From positions 1 to 64,000 of the IMG/VR virus record IMGVR_UViG_3300035701_000016: DNA of 64,000 bases; one strand, 5' to 3'. Of this stretch, positions 47,222-56,231 are shown in pieces. Each line of letters opens with the position of its first letter. Position 1 is the first letter of the stretch. The notes below the pieces were generated by a model. That model saw only the letters and a program-made list of their open reading frames with translations, was not told the DNA's origin and did not search any database. The DNA comes from a virus. The position numbers and the translations under genes were made by a program.

Positions 47222-48523
47222 CTACTCTGTTAATGCCTTCTTTATATCCTCAATCTTGGACTCGGTCATGCCAGTAGTAACGGATAGAAATAAATTATCG
47301 GTTGACATGAATTTCTCCCAGGTATCAATTCCTGTAAATTTCAACTTATCAACTGATTTCTTTCCTACTCCTTCTACATCACCTGGATTAATCGGATGAG
47401 CCACAATATCTTCCACCGGTTTTTCTACAGGTTTCAGAGGAGTCTCCTTGACATTGGATTGAGCAGGAACAGGAACAGGAGCGGGACTCGACATATGTCT
47501 TTCCTGAATCTCAAATAAAGGTTTCTGATACTGCATAAGATCCATGATTCCTGTGTTCTTGTTTGTACTCAGATCCCTGTTGTCAATATTTCCTAGATTC
47601 TTGCTCTTACTGAATGTATAAGCAGCTCCGGTAACAGCACCGAAGAAAGTTTGCTTTCCGTCATTCTCTCCCATGTATCTTACAAGAGTCATTCCCTGAG
47701 ATCCGGCTAACCTCATAGGAGAATTCGCATCATACGATGACGGATTGCTACCGGAACTATTTCTGCTTCTTGCTCTACCACCACAGCAACTCATACTAAA
47801 CCTCCCCGAATAAAGATCAGGAAATTCCTCACGCATTAGAAGATGAAATCTTTCCTGCCATTCTGGCGATGTGTTCGTCAGAGTTCTATTCTGTTTCTCT
47901 CTACGGTAGAGATAACCCGCACCTTCTATGTGCAAACCACAGCAACCGACTGATCCTAGTGCTACATTGAATGACCAGTCATCTCTACCAATTCCAAACT
48001 TTTCTCGATAACCGCCACAAAGTTCCCATGCTTTTCTGGGAAACATTATTCCTGAATGTATTATATTTCTCTCCAAAAGCATGTAAAAGTCATAGTCATG
48101 AAATTTCCATTCCTTCTCTACTCTTGCTCCATCATGAAATACTCTCATGTTGTCATAGATTAGATTGGTAGGATTTTTTGACTGTTCCTCATACATCCTT
48201 TCAAGAGACCACCATTCTCTCATGTCATCTGCATCTATTCTGGCTATAAATTCACATTGTGTATTCTGTATCGCCAGATTGCAGGCGGCAGCAGATCCCG
48301 AGTTTACTGGAGTTCTCAGATATTTTACTGAAGAATATTTCTTGACTATTTCCTCAGTATTGTCAGTTGAACAGTCGTCAACAACTATGACTTCCGTGGG
48401 TAACAGATTTTGTACCGGAAGATCACCCAGGGAAGATACCCCACCAAACAATGATGCAAACAAATCTGGAAGATAGATTGCATGATTGTATGACGGAACT
48501 ATAACGGCTAGGGACACATCCAT
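47222..48523 (-). CDS. family 2 glycosyltransferase fused to a virion-like segment and a HhH domain
   Basis: 433 residues from the ATG at 48523 (AAGGTGG upstream); a GTG four codons earlier is less well placed. Residues 1-240 are a GT-A enzyme: VIVPSYNHAIY, VVDDCSTDN, ARIDADDMR (DxD) and GIGRDDWSF. Residues about 245-330 hold a Cys/Gly turn (SCCGGRA) and LVRYMGENDGKQTFFGAVTG with Y-x-F, a pattern I associate with small phage virion-module proteins. A Pro-rich linker and a helix-hairpin-helix (VEGVGKKSVDKLKFTGI) end it. It lies directly downstream of the capsid gene, so the capsid may be its substrate; inference. Confidence 0.7.
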   Translation of the reverse strand: MDVSLAVIVPSYNHAIYLPDLFASLFGGVSSLGDLPVQNLLPTEVIVVDDCSTDNTEEIVKKYSSVKYLRTPVNSGSAAACNLAIQNTQCEFIARIDADDMREWWSLERMYEEQSKNPTNLIYDNMRVFHDGARVEKEWKFHDYDFYMLLERNIIHSGIMFPRKAWELCGGYREKFGIGRDDWSFNVALGSVGCCGLHIEGAGYLYRREKQNRTLTNTSPEWQERFHLLMREEFPDLYSGRFSMSCCGGRARSRNSSGSNPSSYDANSPMRLAGSQGMTLVRYMGENDGKQTFFGAVTGAAYTFSKSKNLGNIDNRDLSTNKNTGIMDLMQYQKPLFEIQERHMSSPAPVPVPAQSNVKETPLKPVEKPVEDIVAHPINPGDVEGVGKKSVDKLKFTGIDTWEKFMSTDNLFLSVTTGMTESKIEDIKKALTE

Positions 48524-48538
48524 GAGAAATTCCACCTT

Positions 48539-48567
48539 ATGAGTGGGATAACTAATATCCCACTCAT
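48539..48567 (-). terminator. 12-bp perfect hairpin after the capsid gene
   Basis: ATGAGTGGGATA (48539-48550) pairs with TATCCCACTCAT (48556-48567), loop of five. It lies between the capsid and glycosyltransferase genes, without a T-run. Probably reduces read-through or protects the capsid message. Confidence 0.65.
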
Positions 48568-48589
48568 ATAAGGAGGAGACTATGGAACT

Positions 48590-49951
48590 CTATGATCCTA
48601 ATCCGGCATAGTGATAATCCGGAGAATCTTCATCACACGTAATTGTGCAGAAGCTGGTCTCTGGATAGAAGCTGGTAGCCCAAGGATCAGGGCTCAGAAT
48701 CTTTCCGATAACATCGCAACCAACGTCCATAAATCTTGCTTGAGCCCAAGGAGCCCACATCAAGAGACGAGGTTGCATTTCAACTTCTCGGGAAACGCAG
48801 GTCTGAGTTCTGTTGAGCCAGGTGAGCAGACGACCGCCATCAGTATATGAGTACGCAGCTTCCGGATAACTGGCCGGAACACCGGTAAGATCAAGATACT
48901 GACCGGAGATGGTTTTGACGTTGCCAACTCTACCGGTAAGGACATATAGATCGCCATGTCCAGTGACGGCATTGATCATATTCCACTCATATGCTACGAG
49001 AGGAATTTCAAAACCGTCGATGAAGATCTTTCCGTCTCCAAACATACCGCCCATGATGGAGTCACGGAATCGACGACCTTCGTACGAATTCAGAGTAACG
49101 AGAAGATTACCGCTGCTGAAATCTCCAGGACAAACACTCCAGCAGGTGTAAGCATCCAAGAGGCATCGCAGAAGATGCTGAGGAGCCATAATGATGATAT
49201 CACCAACTGACAGAGGCTGTGCAGCCAGAGCAGGAGCCATGCGAATTCTGTCTTTAATCTGACGAACAACCGCGATCAGAACATCAACAAAACCGTAAGT
49301 ATTTCCTACCGGCTTACCGTTCCAAGTAATACCAGCACCGCCAGAAAAATCACGATCATTCCAGTCAATGACGATTGAATCCATTGACCGACAGTGATGT
49401 CCCTTTGAACTATGGTATCCAGTCTTTACCAGAGCCTGGAGTCCGTCGAATTGACCGGTAGTTAGAATACTACCATCAATTAGTTCACGTTTCAGATCCT
49501 GAAGAATGGCTTCGGTAGCAAGCCGCATATCAAACTCAACATCGCTGACGATGGGAGTACCGTCAAGACGATAACGAGGCTGGATCTCACAGAGTTTCAA
49601 ACCTGATCCGGTTCTGGTGGCATTTCGTTCTGGACCGTGACGCCTCAGAAGACCGAAGTCCTCCAGAGTAAAGTCGCAGAAACCCCACTCTACACCATTG
49701 GATTCACCGCACGGATCTGCAATATAGCCGTGTGAACGACCATGCTGAGCAGTTTCCTCTGGCCGGATCCAGGTAATGAAATTCTTTTTGATGATACAAA
49801 CGTTGGTTCTTTCCCATCCTATCCAGTCCATAAACTTGCTGGTTCCCTCGAATGAGAGACTCATCAGGTCCTGGTCTGAGCAGAGATCGAAAAGACCGCA
49901 GCAACCATAGATGGTTGGCAGGGTAGATAAGGTGGTGATTTCGTCGGTCAT
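48590..49951 (-). CDS. major capsid protein
   Basis: 453 residues from the ATG at 49951, with GAGGAG upstream; an earlier in-frame start overlaps this site. It follows a protease/scaffold gene, has GC-rich codons and a following hairpin, all typical of a capsid gene. Central parts (EFDMRLATEAILQDLKRELI, IIIMAPQHLLRCLLDAYTC, ITGHG-type turns and IDGFEIPLVAYEW) suit an HK97-fold shell protein. The many Cys residues are unusual for a phage capsid. Not confirmed by a family motif. Confidence 0.7.
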   Translation of the reverse strand: MTDEITTLSTLPTIYGCCGLFDLCSDQDLMSLSFEGTSKFMDWIGWERTNVCIIKKNFITWIRPEETAQHGRSHGYIADPCGESNGVEWGFCDFTLEDFGLLRRHGPERNATRTGSGLKLCEIQPRYRLDGTPIVSDVEFDMRLATEAILQDLKRELIDGSILTTGQFDGLQALVKTGYHSSKGHHCRSMDSIVIDWNDRDFSGGAGITWNGKPVGNTYGFVDVLIAVVRQIKDRIRMAPALAAQPLSVGDIIIMAPQHLLRCLLDAYTCWSVCPGDFSSGNLLVTLNSYEGRRFRDSIMGGMFGDGKIFIDGFEIPLVAYEWNMINAVTGHGDLYVLTGRVGNVKTISGQYLDLTGVPASYPEAAYSYTDGGRLLTWLNRTQTCVSREVEMQPRLLMWAPWAQARFMDVGCDVIGKILSPDPWATSFYPETSFCTITCDEDSPDYHYAGLGS

Positions 49952-50003
49952 TGGTTCTCCTCTACTATTTAAATAAGCACGATTAATTGGTTTCATAGCA
50001 AAC

Positions 50004-51389
50004 CTACTTTATTCTTGACAGGGTATCTTCTGCAATATCATTAAGAGCAGGTTTCTCACCATCATCAGATGTCAATACTGCCGTTCCTGTTTGACGAGGA
50101 CGATACTGAACTCTGGTAACGGGACGACGTGGCATATCATTTTCTACTTCTTTCTTATCCTGTTCCTGAGTTTTCTTGATCTGATCAACAGTTTCGTTGA
50201 ACTTGTTACTAGCAGCTTGACTGGCAGCTCTGAAATCATTGAACTCTTGGTGAAGATCATTCATCATCTTGAGTGCATCATTGAACTGCTCAATCAACGG
50301 AGCAAGTGCCGCAGTAATCTTTCCAGTAACGTCAGCTTTCTCAACTACAGCTGAAACTACTTCCTCATCAATAATCACCGAGTGTTCTTCTTGAACCGGT
50401 TCTACAACCTGCTCAACAATAGGTTCGGTGGGAGGAGTAACGGATTCGATAGCAGCAGGAGCCGGTGTCTCTGTGGCAGTCCTTCTCACCATATCCTGCT
50501 GGATAATCTCATCATTGACTCCGTCGGCCAGGGCAATGAATCGATCAGCCAATTCCGTGTCATCTCCTGCTAACTTTTTGATTGCATCCTTTACTCTTTG
50601 ATCCATATTGATAATCCTCTCTTTTGACTGAAGTGCAGTCAATATACAACAAGCGATTTCTTTCGGAGCTATAGTTATTTCTTCAAATTCTCCATCTGTA
50701 TAGACGGGAACTACCACATCTTTAGCAATTTCTTCCATATGACCTTCAAGAGGCCAGAATGAAATGGAAGCTCCCCAATAATTAGGATCTGCAGCATAAG
50801 CTCTCTGCATGGCATCTCCTAACTCTGAATTATCATACATACCAGATGCTAACAGAACGAATCCATCCCTGGCAACCCAATCAACCGTTCCCATCTTCAG
50901 ATTGTGTTGATGACAGAAGGCAAGATAGGGAAGTTTTTTATCTTCTTCTGTATGACGAATTAGGTTATCATACAACTGAGTAGAGTCAATTGCCCCGTTT
51001 CTGTTAATCACGGCAGTAGATGAAATCATGAACCATCTTGAGCTGCCGTCTTCCATACGTTTGACCATGAATCTGTTTGCCACTGGTTGGAAGACCTCTT
51101 GTACCTGAATAAATGCCCCTATCGTTATTCCAGACGGATCGACAAGGACATCTGCTTTGTACAGAAGACCATCTTTGGCTACTACGCAGTATATCTGCTT
51201 AGTAGAATCATCAACGTAGGCATCAATCAACCAATACCATTCATCCATTTCTTGAAGTTTGGATGAAATTTGCTGATAAATCATGGGCATACTGATTTGT
51301 TCCTGAGGACGAATACTTTTCCAGATCTCGTTGAGAGATCTTTTTATGAACAAACTAAGCTTCGTAAATATTTCCATGTCCTTATCCAT
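50004..51389 (-). CDS. prohead protease / scaffold fusion
   Basis: 461 residues, directly before the capsid gene. Residues about 60-260 look like an XkdF-type phage protease domain: FMISSTAVINRNGAIDS, HQHNLKMGTVDWVARDG and YWGASISFWP. Residues about 300-345 are Pro/Glu-rich, 350-430 form a coiled coil (IEQFNDALKMMNDLHQEFND) typical of a scaffold, and the end is basic. The protease would trim the scaffold and shell during maturation. The catalytic residues are not certain. Confidence 0.6.
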   Translation of the reverse strand: MDKDMEIFTKLSLFIKRSLNEIWKSIRPQEQISMPMIYQQISSKLQEMDEWYWLIDAYVDDSTKQIYCVVAKDGLLYKADVLVDPSGITIGAFIQVQEVFQPVANRFMVKRMEDGSSRWFMISSTAVINRNGAIDSTQLYDNLIRHTEEDKKLPYLAFCHQHNLKMGTVDWVARDGFVLLASGMYDNSELGDAMQRAYAADPNYWGASISFWPLEGHMEEIAKDVVVPVYTDGEFEEITIAPKEIACCILTALQSKERIINMDQRVKDAIKKLAGDDTELADRFIALADGVNDEIIQQDMVRRTATETPAPAAIESVTPPTEPIVEQVVEPVQEEHSVIIDEEVVSAVVEKADVTGKITAALAPLIEQFNDALKMMNDLHQEFNDFRAASQAASNKFNETVDQIKKTQEQDKKEVENDMPRRPVTRVQYRPRQTGTAVLTSDDGEKPALNDIAEDTLSRIK

Positions 51390-51443
51390 AGTTTACTCCT
51401 ATTTATACCTACATTATACCACTTCAGTATGATACAGACTAGC

Positions 51444-53156
51444 TCAACTTTTTTCCTTTTTGTATTCGTCTATCATGATCTGAAGTTCCTCGACCCTTCT
51501 CTTGAAGGAATGATTATCATCCGTAAATCTTTTTCCTTGTCTTGCTATTATTTCTCGCTCTCTTTCTTTGGGAAGCCACTCTCTGATCTTTTCACCCAGA
51601 TCATCAAAATCTTCCCATACTACCAGATGAACTCCATCTTCAAAACCCATGAAATATTCCATTCCTTCTATCTTTTGTTGGAATACAAAAGCTCCTGCAT
51701 GAAGCATTTGGAATAATCTATTAGACACATAACCTATCGATTTTGGAAATAAATTGTCACCTATAGCAATCTTGGAAGAACGGTAGAGAACGTCTCCTGC
51801 AGAGAAGTCATATATGGTATTTCCGTCTGATCCTATATGAGAAGGCCACTGACCGAATAGACCTACCTTCAGATCCTTTTGTCTTCTCAACAATTCAGCC
51901 ATCTTCTGTCTTCTAGGGTCATAACAATTCCCTAAAAATACAATGTCATATCTGTTCTTATTTATTTCTGAATCGGGAACCCTATTGTAATCCTCATATC
52001 CTATCTGCCAGTATTTATAGTTGATGCCATAATCGACATAATCTTTGGCTATGTCGCCTATGGCAAATGATGCAAGATCGAACATTTTGCATATTTCTTT
52101 GTACTCTTTAGATCCATGAACATTCTCATGATAATCACCGCTCCATGACATGAATATTGTATTCTTATATTCATCTTTCATTCTCATCATGAAGTCATAA
52201 GTAAATATCTTGGGATGTTGGAATTGAACCAAGCAAATATCAGGATTGAAATTATCAATATCATATTCCAATAAATCCAAATGACCCTGATAATTTATTT
52301 CAGATACCAAATATTTCTCTGACAAAGCTTTTCTCAATCCAATCTTGGTTTTTAGCTGATGAGGAAATACTTTATCTTCGTACAGTGGAGCATAGGTAAT
52401 TCTTGGAATTCTTTTGCATGGATTGGTAACGGTAGGAGAAAACTTGATGACTGGACCCAGAACACCATTCCTTGTCCATTTATTTCTCCACTTAGCAGAA
52501 TCAGGATGACCTCCGGTAAGATGGTCAACAGGATTATTTAATTTTCTAAGGTCGTCATCTATCTGGAAATCATTAATACAAGCGCAAGGAATTCCTTCAA
52601 CCTTAAATCCCATCTCTAGAACCTGACAGCTTAAATCTGAATCTCCACCATAGGATACATAATCATTCCATCCGCCACATTTTGTGAGTAACCATCTTGG
52701 AATGATACATACTTGACCATATACTGTAGAAACCTTCTTACCGTTCCTAATAGCTGGCATACTGTCAAGGGTATATTCAGCAGAATGTCTATTTTGATAG
52801 AAACAACCAATTCCTACATCCAGATGATCGTCCATGTAGGCTATGGCAAGTCTTATCCCCTCAAATCTGAACTCAACATCGTCATTCGGCATAATGACAT
52901 ATTTGCCCCTTGACCTATTGAATCCAACATTATATGCCTGAATTAGTCCTAACAAAGCACCCTGCTCTATTAGAACTATGTCATCTTGTTCTCTCATCCA
53001 CTCCAAACTTCCGTCATTGCTTCCACCATCTACCATAACAATCTCGTACGGTATTCCTATACCGACGGATGATCTAACACTATAGATCATTCTCTTAAGA
53101 GATTCAAATCTGTTATATGTTCCTGATACTATTGACACGTATGGATTTTCAATCAT
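51444..53156 (-). CDS. two-domain glycosyltransferase (GT-A plus CgeB-like GT-B)
   Basis: 570 residues. N-terminal GT-A: VSIVSGTYNRFESL, VDGGSNDGS, MPNDDVEFR (DxD-like). C-terminal domain from about 290: YDIDNFNPDICLVQFQHPK, DIVFLGNCYDPRRQKM, and SNRLFQMLHAGAFVFQQ, the pattern of CgeB/glycosyl-transferase group 1_2 proteins. Two enzymes in one chain could add two sugars in sequence. The protease gene lies downstream; a GT2 gene overlaps upstream by ATGA. Confidence 0.8.
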   Translation of the reverse strand: MIENPYVSIVSGTYNRFESLKRMIYSVRSSVGIGIPYEIVMVDGGSNDGSLEWMREQDDIVLIEQGALLGLIQAYNVGFNRSRGKYVIMPNDDVEFRFEGIRLAIAYMDDHLDVGIGCFYQNRHSAEYTLDSMPAIRNGKKVSTVYGQVCIIPRWLLTKCGGWNDYVSYGGDSDLSCQVLEMGFKVEGIPCACINDFQIDDDLRKLNNPVDHLTGGHPDSAKWRNKWTRNGVLGPVIKFSPTVTNPCKRIPRITYAPLYEDKVFPHQLKTKIGLRKALSEKYLVSEINYQGHLDLLEYDIDNFNPDICLVQFQHPKIFTYDFMMRMKDEYKNTIFMSWSGDYHENVHGSKEYKEICKMFDLASFAIGDIAKDYVDYGINYKYWQIGYEDYNRVPDSEINKNRYDIVFLGNCYDPRRQKMAELLRRQKDLKVGLFGQWPSHIGSDGNTIYDFSAGDVLYRSSKIAIGDNLFPKSIGYVSNRLFQMLHAGAFVFQQKIEGMEYFMGFEDGVHLVVWEDFDDLGEKIREWLPKEREREIIARQGKRFTDDNHSFKRRVEELQIMIDEYKKEKS

Positions 53157-53926
53157 GGAAGCTCCCTCTCTTCATCATGCTTAGGTCCGGTAAGAAAATC
53201 ACGATATCTTGTAGTAAGAATTGGAATATTTTTGACCCAACTTTCCTGTGCTATATTCCCACTATTGGTTCTGTGAGAAGTACCCCACTCCCATCTTGAG
53301 AAATTTGGAAGACAATACAAACCTGACAACCAACCATGATTAATATATCCCTTTATGCACAAATCAACTTCCTCAGTATTTAGTGGAGCATATATCTCGT
53401 CAAAATAACCCAAAGTTTCCACCATGCTATGTCTCCACATCAAAGGTCCACGATTTACTGCATCTTTTATGTAGAATATATTTCTCTCGGCATCTTGTCT
53501 TTCAATCAATGATTTTCTCCATCCTATCATACCGTTATCTTCCAAATAGAAATTGAAACATGCCTGAGCAGATACGGCAAGAACTTCACTCCATCTAATG
53601 AATGGTTTAAGTAATCTTTCATCAAAATTTTCCTCCACAGCAATCATATCATCTTGCATGTTGAGTATGAACGGTTCTCTGCATACCCTGTATCCAAGAT
53701 TGCACGCTTTATTCTCGAAAACTCCGTTGGATACTAAGATATTGTAATTGAATTTCTTTTCCGTAGATTCTATGAATTCCCCGGTAATTTCCTGAGATCT
53801 ATCCGTACATCCGTCAAATACTATAACTAATTCTTTAACCAATGGAGAACAGTTATAGTATATTCCATTAAGAACATTTAAAATAATGTCCTCATGATTG
53901 AAAACTGTTAGAACAATGCTAATCAT
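53153..53926 (-). CDS. family 2 glycosyltransferase
   Basis: 257 residues from the ATG at 53926, which overlaps the upstream stop. ISIVLTVFNHEDIILNVLNG, ELVIVFDGCTDRS and NMQDDMIAV give nucleotide-sugar and DxD sites; LNTEEVDLCIKGY is the acidic base region. No membrane helix, so cytoplasmic. It is coupled to the methyltransferase upstream and the two-domain enzyme downstream. Confidence 0.82.
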   Translation of the reverse strand: MISIVLTVFNHEDIILNVLNGIYYNCSPLVKELVIVFDGCTDRSQEITGEFIESTEKKFNYNILVSNGVFENKACNLGYRVCREPFILNMQDDMIAVEENFDERLLKPFIRWSEVLAVSAQACFNFYLEDNGMIGWRKSLIERQDAERNIFYIKDAVNRGPLMWRHSMVETLGYFDEIYAPLNTEEVDLCIKGYINHGWLSGLYCLPNFSRWEWGTSHRTNSGNIAQESWVKNIPILTTRYRDFLTGPKHDEERELP

Positions 53927-54554
53927 AGATAGTGTTTGCCAAGAGAGCATCTCCGCAGACGCCCCCAGGATAGTCCTCTACCACTCTAAATGACGGTAGT
54001 AGCTCAAGAATTCTAGGGAGGGTACAGAATCCTTTGTATAGCTCAACATTCTCATATTCCGTGAAGAAACCCTTTACCTTGGTTCTGAATATCTCGAGAC
54101 CTCCCATAATCATACGTTCTTCAGCCCCTTGTATGTCAGACCATACAAAGTCTATCACGTCAATTCTATGCAAAGCACAAAATGTGTCCAATCGTATAGT
54201 TGGAACTACATATTCTTCAACAAATGGAATCTGATCGAATACAGTTTTATGCAGCATGGGAACTTGAATAGATCCGGAAGCATCTCCATATCTATTAGGA
54301 TTGGAAGATAATCCACCTGCAACATAAAAAGTAGCTTCACCATCCTCATCAGATATTGCTCCCTCGAATAGTGTAGCTTTAAGATTTAGAGCTCTAATCT
54401 TTTTTATGTTCTCTCTATCAGGCTCGAATAGATACAAATGAACATTAGGCCACATAAGGGAGAAATGTTGTGAATCCTCACCATAATGAGAACCAGCTTC
54501 TACTATGGTAGGATCTGATCTCTTTACAAATTGACGAATCAAATCTTTGTTCAT
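53919..54554 (-). CDS. FkbM-type methyltransferase
   Basis: 211 residues. SAM-binding motif I VEAGSHYGEDSQ, then YLFEPDRENIKK, and FVWSDIQGAEERMIMGG, the D-x-Q/E-G-x-E signature of the FkbM family. Such enzymes O-methylate sugars. Tandem with a second FkbM-like gene upstream, so capping of a phage-made glycan is likely; the acceptor is unknown. Confidence 0.82.
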   Translation of the reverse strand: MNKDLIRQFVKRSDPTIVEAGSHYGEDSQHFSLMWPNVHLYLFEPDRENIKKIRALNLKATLFEGAISDEDGEATFYVAGGLSSNPNRYGDASGSIQVPMLHKTVFDQIPFVEEYVVPTIRLDTFCALHRIDVIDFVWSDIQGAEERMIMGGLEIFRTKVKGFFTEYENVELYKGFCTLPRILELLPSFRVVEDYPGGVCGDALLANTIYD

Positions 54555-55192
54555 AGTTTATCCGTTATGTAGATGGCATTCACTCCATCATTTTGAATCA
54601 TATCGTACAAATGAGATTTAGTCCAATTTGTAATCCAATCAAAATTGAATGCAGATTCAATGATCATCATCTTTGGTCTCCAGATATCTGCATTGAATCC
54701 CGAAAGAACAGAAGGTTCACCACCCTCAACATCTATAACGATTAGATCCAGATTGGCTGGAACTTTATGCTGACAAAGTATGGTATCCAATTTCATACCA
54801 TAAGCCTCTATAAATTTTTCTGGAGAATATTTCCAACCCCATCCTCTGGCAAGTTCATTGGCAGCTATACTTTCATTCAGAGTGCAAGCATCATAGAAAT
54901 CTGCGTCACTAAGCCAGAGTTTCACCATTCCTTCGTGATCGGTAGCGGCACATTCAAGAACGATAACTTTATTATTCTTGTGCATTTCTTTGCAATCTTC
55001 CGCCAACTGATGTATGGGCTCAATATAGATACCGTTCCAACCAGCCTCAGCCAATCCCCAAGTATTAGACCAGTTGAAACCATTATGAGCTCCGATCTCC
55101 ACGAAATATCCATCAACCTTATCATTGAAATATTTCGTGTAGAGTTCAAAAAGATTCGTTATCTGACAATCTTTGGCAGATTTATAGCTCAT
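54551..55192 (-). CDS. FkbM-type methyltransferase
   Basis: 213 residues. VEIGAHNGFNWSNTW (motif I), GIYIEPIHQLAEDC and LIVIDVEGGEPSVLSG, the D-x-E-G-x-E signature. Related to but clearly different from the next downstream gene, so an old duplication or separate acquisition. Overlaps both neighbours by ATGA. Confidence 0.82.
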   Translation of the reverse strand: MSYKSAKDCQITNLFELYTKYFNDKVDGYFVEIGAHNGFNWSNTWGLAEAGWNGIYIEPIHQLAEDCKEMHKNNKVIVLECAATDHEGMVKLWLSDADFYDACTLNESIAANELARGWGWKYSPEKFIEAYGMKLDTILCQHKVPANLDLIVIDVEGGEPSVLSGFNADIWRPKMMIIESAFNFDWITNWTKSHLYDMIQNDGVNAIYITDKL

Positions 55193-55722
55193 AGCAGATC
55201 CTCACGGTAGGCAACAAATAGATCTCTGGGCTCGGCATGTTCGTTATTCTCCAGAATAATTTTGAACAGTGGATCGATTTCATGGACAGCTTCTATGATA
55301 TCGTCTACCGTAACATCTACCCAATGTTGAAATCCCATCAGACGCATATCATCTGCAAGAATTGTTACTGGAAATCTATGGAGATCTCTGATTGCTCCTA
55401 TCTCTTCAAGTATAGGAGTACCGGCAGTCCAATGTCCCTCATGAGCATCTAACCAGAACATAGTAGGATACTCTAGATAAGGAATTAGCTCCATTAGAAC
55501 TGAAACAGAATCTCCGGTCAGAAGAGTTACCTGGGGATAATCTTTCAATCTATCCAGGGCAAATTGATGCCATTCTGTACTGATATCGATAGAGTAGATT
55601 GTGTCAAATCCTGCATCAACGGCGGTTTGTACCGTATTTCCGGTCTCTGTTCCAGTTTCCACAAAAATCTTGGACTGCCCTTTATATTTCAACAAAATAT
55701 CCAGAGGAAGACTTGCTGACAT
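55189..55722 (-). CDS. SAM-dependent methyltransferase-like protein
   Basis: 177 residues. FVETGTETGNTVQTAVDAGF (motif I), YSIDISTEWHQFA and MFWLDAHEGHW resemble class I methyltransferases that act with glycosyltransferases. First gene of the methyl/glycosyl group downstream of the hairpin at 55736. Substrate unknown. Confidence 0.7.
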   Translation of the reverse strand: MSASLPLDILLKYKGQSKIFVETGTETGNTVQTAVDAGFDTIYSIDISTEWHQFALDRLKDYPQVTLLTGDSVSVLMELIPYLEYPTMFWLDAHEGHWTAGTPILEEIGAIRDLHRFPVTILADDMRLMGFQHWVDVTVDDIIEAVHEIDPLFKIILENNEHAEPRDLFVAYREDLL

Positions 55723-55735
55723 TTTATTTCTCCCC

Positions 55736-55767
55736 GTACTGGTCGGCCTGGATAGACCGACCAGTAC
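55736..55767 (-). terminator. 11-bp perfect hairpin
   Basis: GTACTGGTCGG (55736-55746) pairs perfectly with CCGACCAGTAC (55757-55767), loop of ten. It separates the coiled-coil gene from the methyltransferase group. Confidence 0.65.
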
Positions 55768-55778
55768 ATATATCCCGA

Positions 55779-56099
55779 CTAAACCGGAGGTTCCACCGGA
55801 GGAGGAACAGGATTGGCTAAAACAGCAGCCTGAATAGCGGCACTTTTCTTATCCAGATCGTCAGCAAGTTTCAGCATCAAGATAGGATCGTAGGCATTGT
55901 TCTTGATGTAAATTGACAGATCTGTAACGAGAGTGATGATACTATCAGCAGCACCCTCAATTGCCGTAACACGAGTAACTAGAAGATCTACTTCACCAGC
56001 CATTTTTCTAATCTCCTTTGCCATAAAAGAAATATTGGTTTCAATTCGATCCAATTCATTGAGGATCTTACGAATCTTTTCGTACAACCATATTTTCAT
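55779..56099 (-). CDS. coiled-coil protein, possibly tail-associated
   Basis: 106 residues from the third of three in-frame start codons, the one properly spaced from AGGAGG. Heptads span most of it (YEKIRKILNELDRIETNISF, MAGEVDLLVTRVTAIEGAAD) with a Pro-rich end. Small coiled coils beside fibre genes often are trimerising or chaperone parts; unproven here. Confidence 0.6.
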   Translation of the reverse strand: MKIWLYEKIRKILNELDRIETNISFMAKEIRKMAGEVDLLVTRVTAIEGAADSIITLVTDLSIYIKNNAYDPILMLKLADDLDKKSAAIQAAVLANPVPPPVEPPV

Positions 56100-56112
56100 C
56101 ATCACCTCCTGT

Positions 56113-56229
56113 TCAATCAGGTTCTACATTATCATCCTCAAACTGATCATCACCACAGTAATCATCATTCTCGGAGTCTACGGTAGAACACTCGTCAAGA
56201 TCAGTCTGGGAAGAATCATTCGGACCCAT
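56113..56229 (-). CDS. 38-residue acidic peptide
   Basis: ATG at 56229 with GGGAG upstream, starting three bases after the end of the Ser-repeat gene. Fourteen of 38 residues are Asp or Glu (SENDDYCGDDQFEDDN) and there are two Cys. No hydrophobic segment. Function unknown. Confidence 0.45.
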   Translation of the reverse strand: MGPNDSSQTDLDECSTVDSENDDYCGDDQFEDDNVEPD

Positions 56230-56231
56230 AG

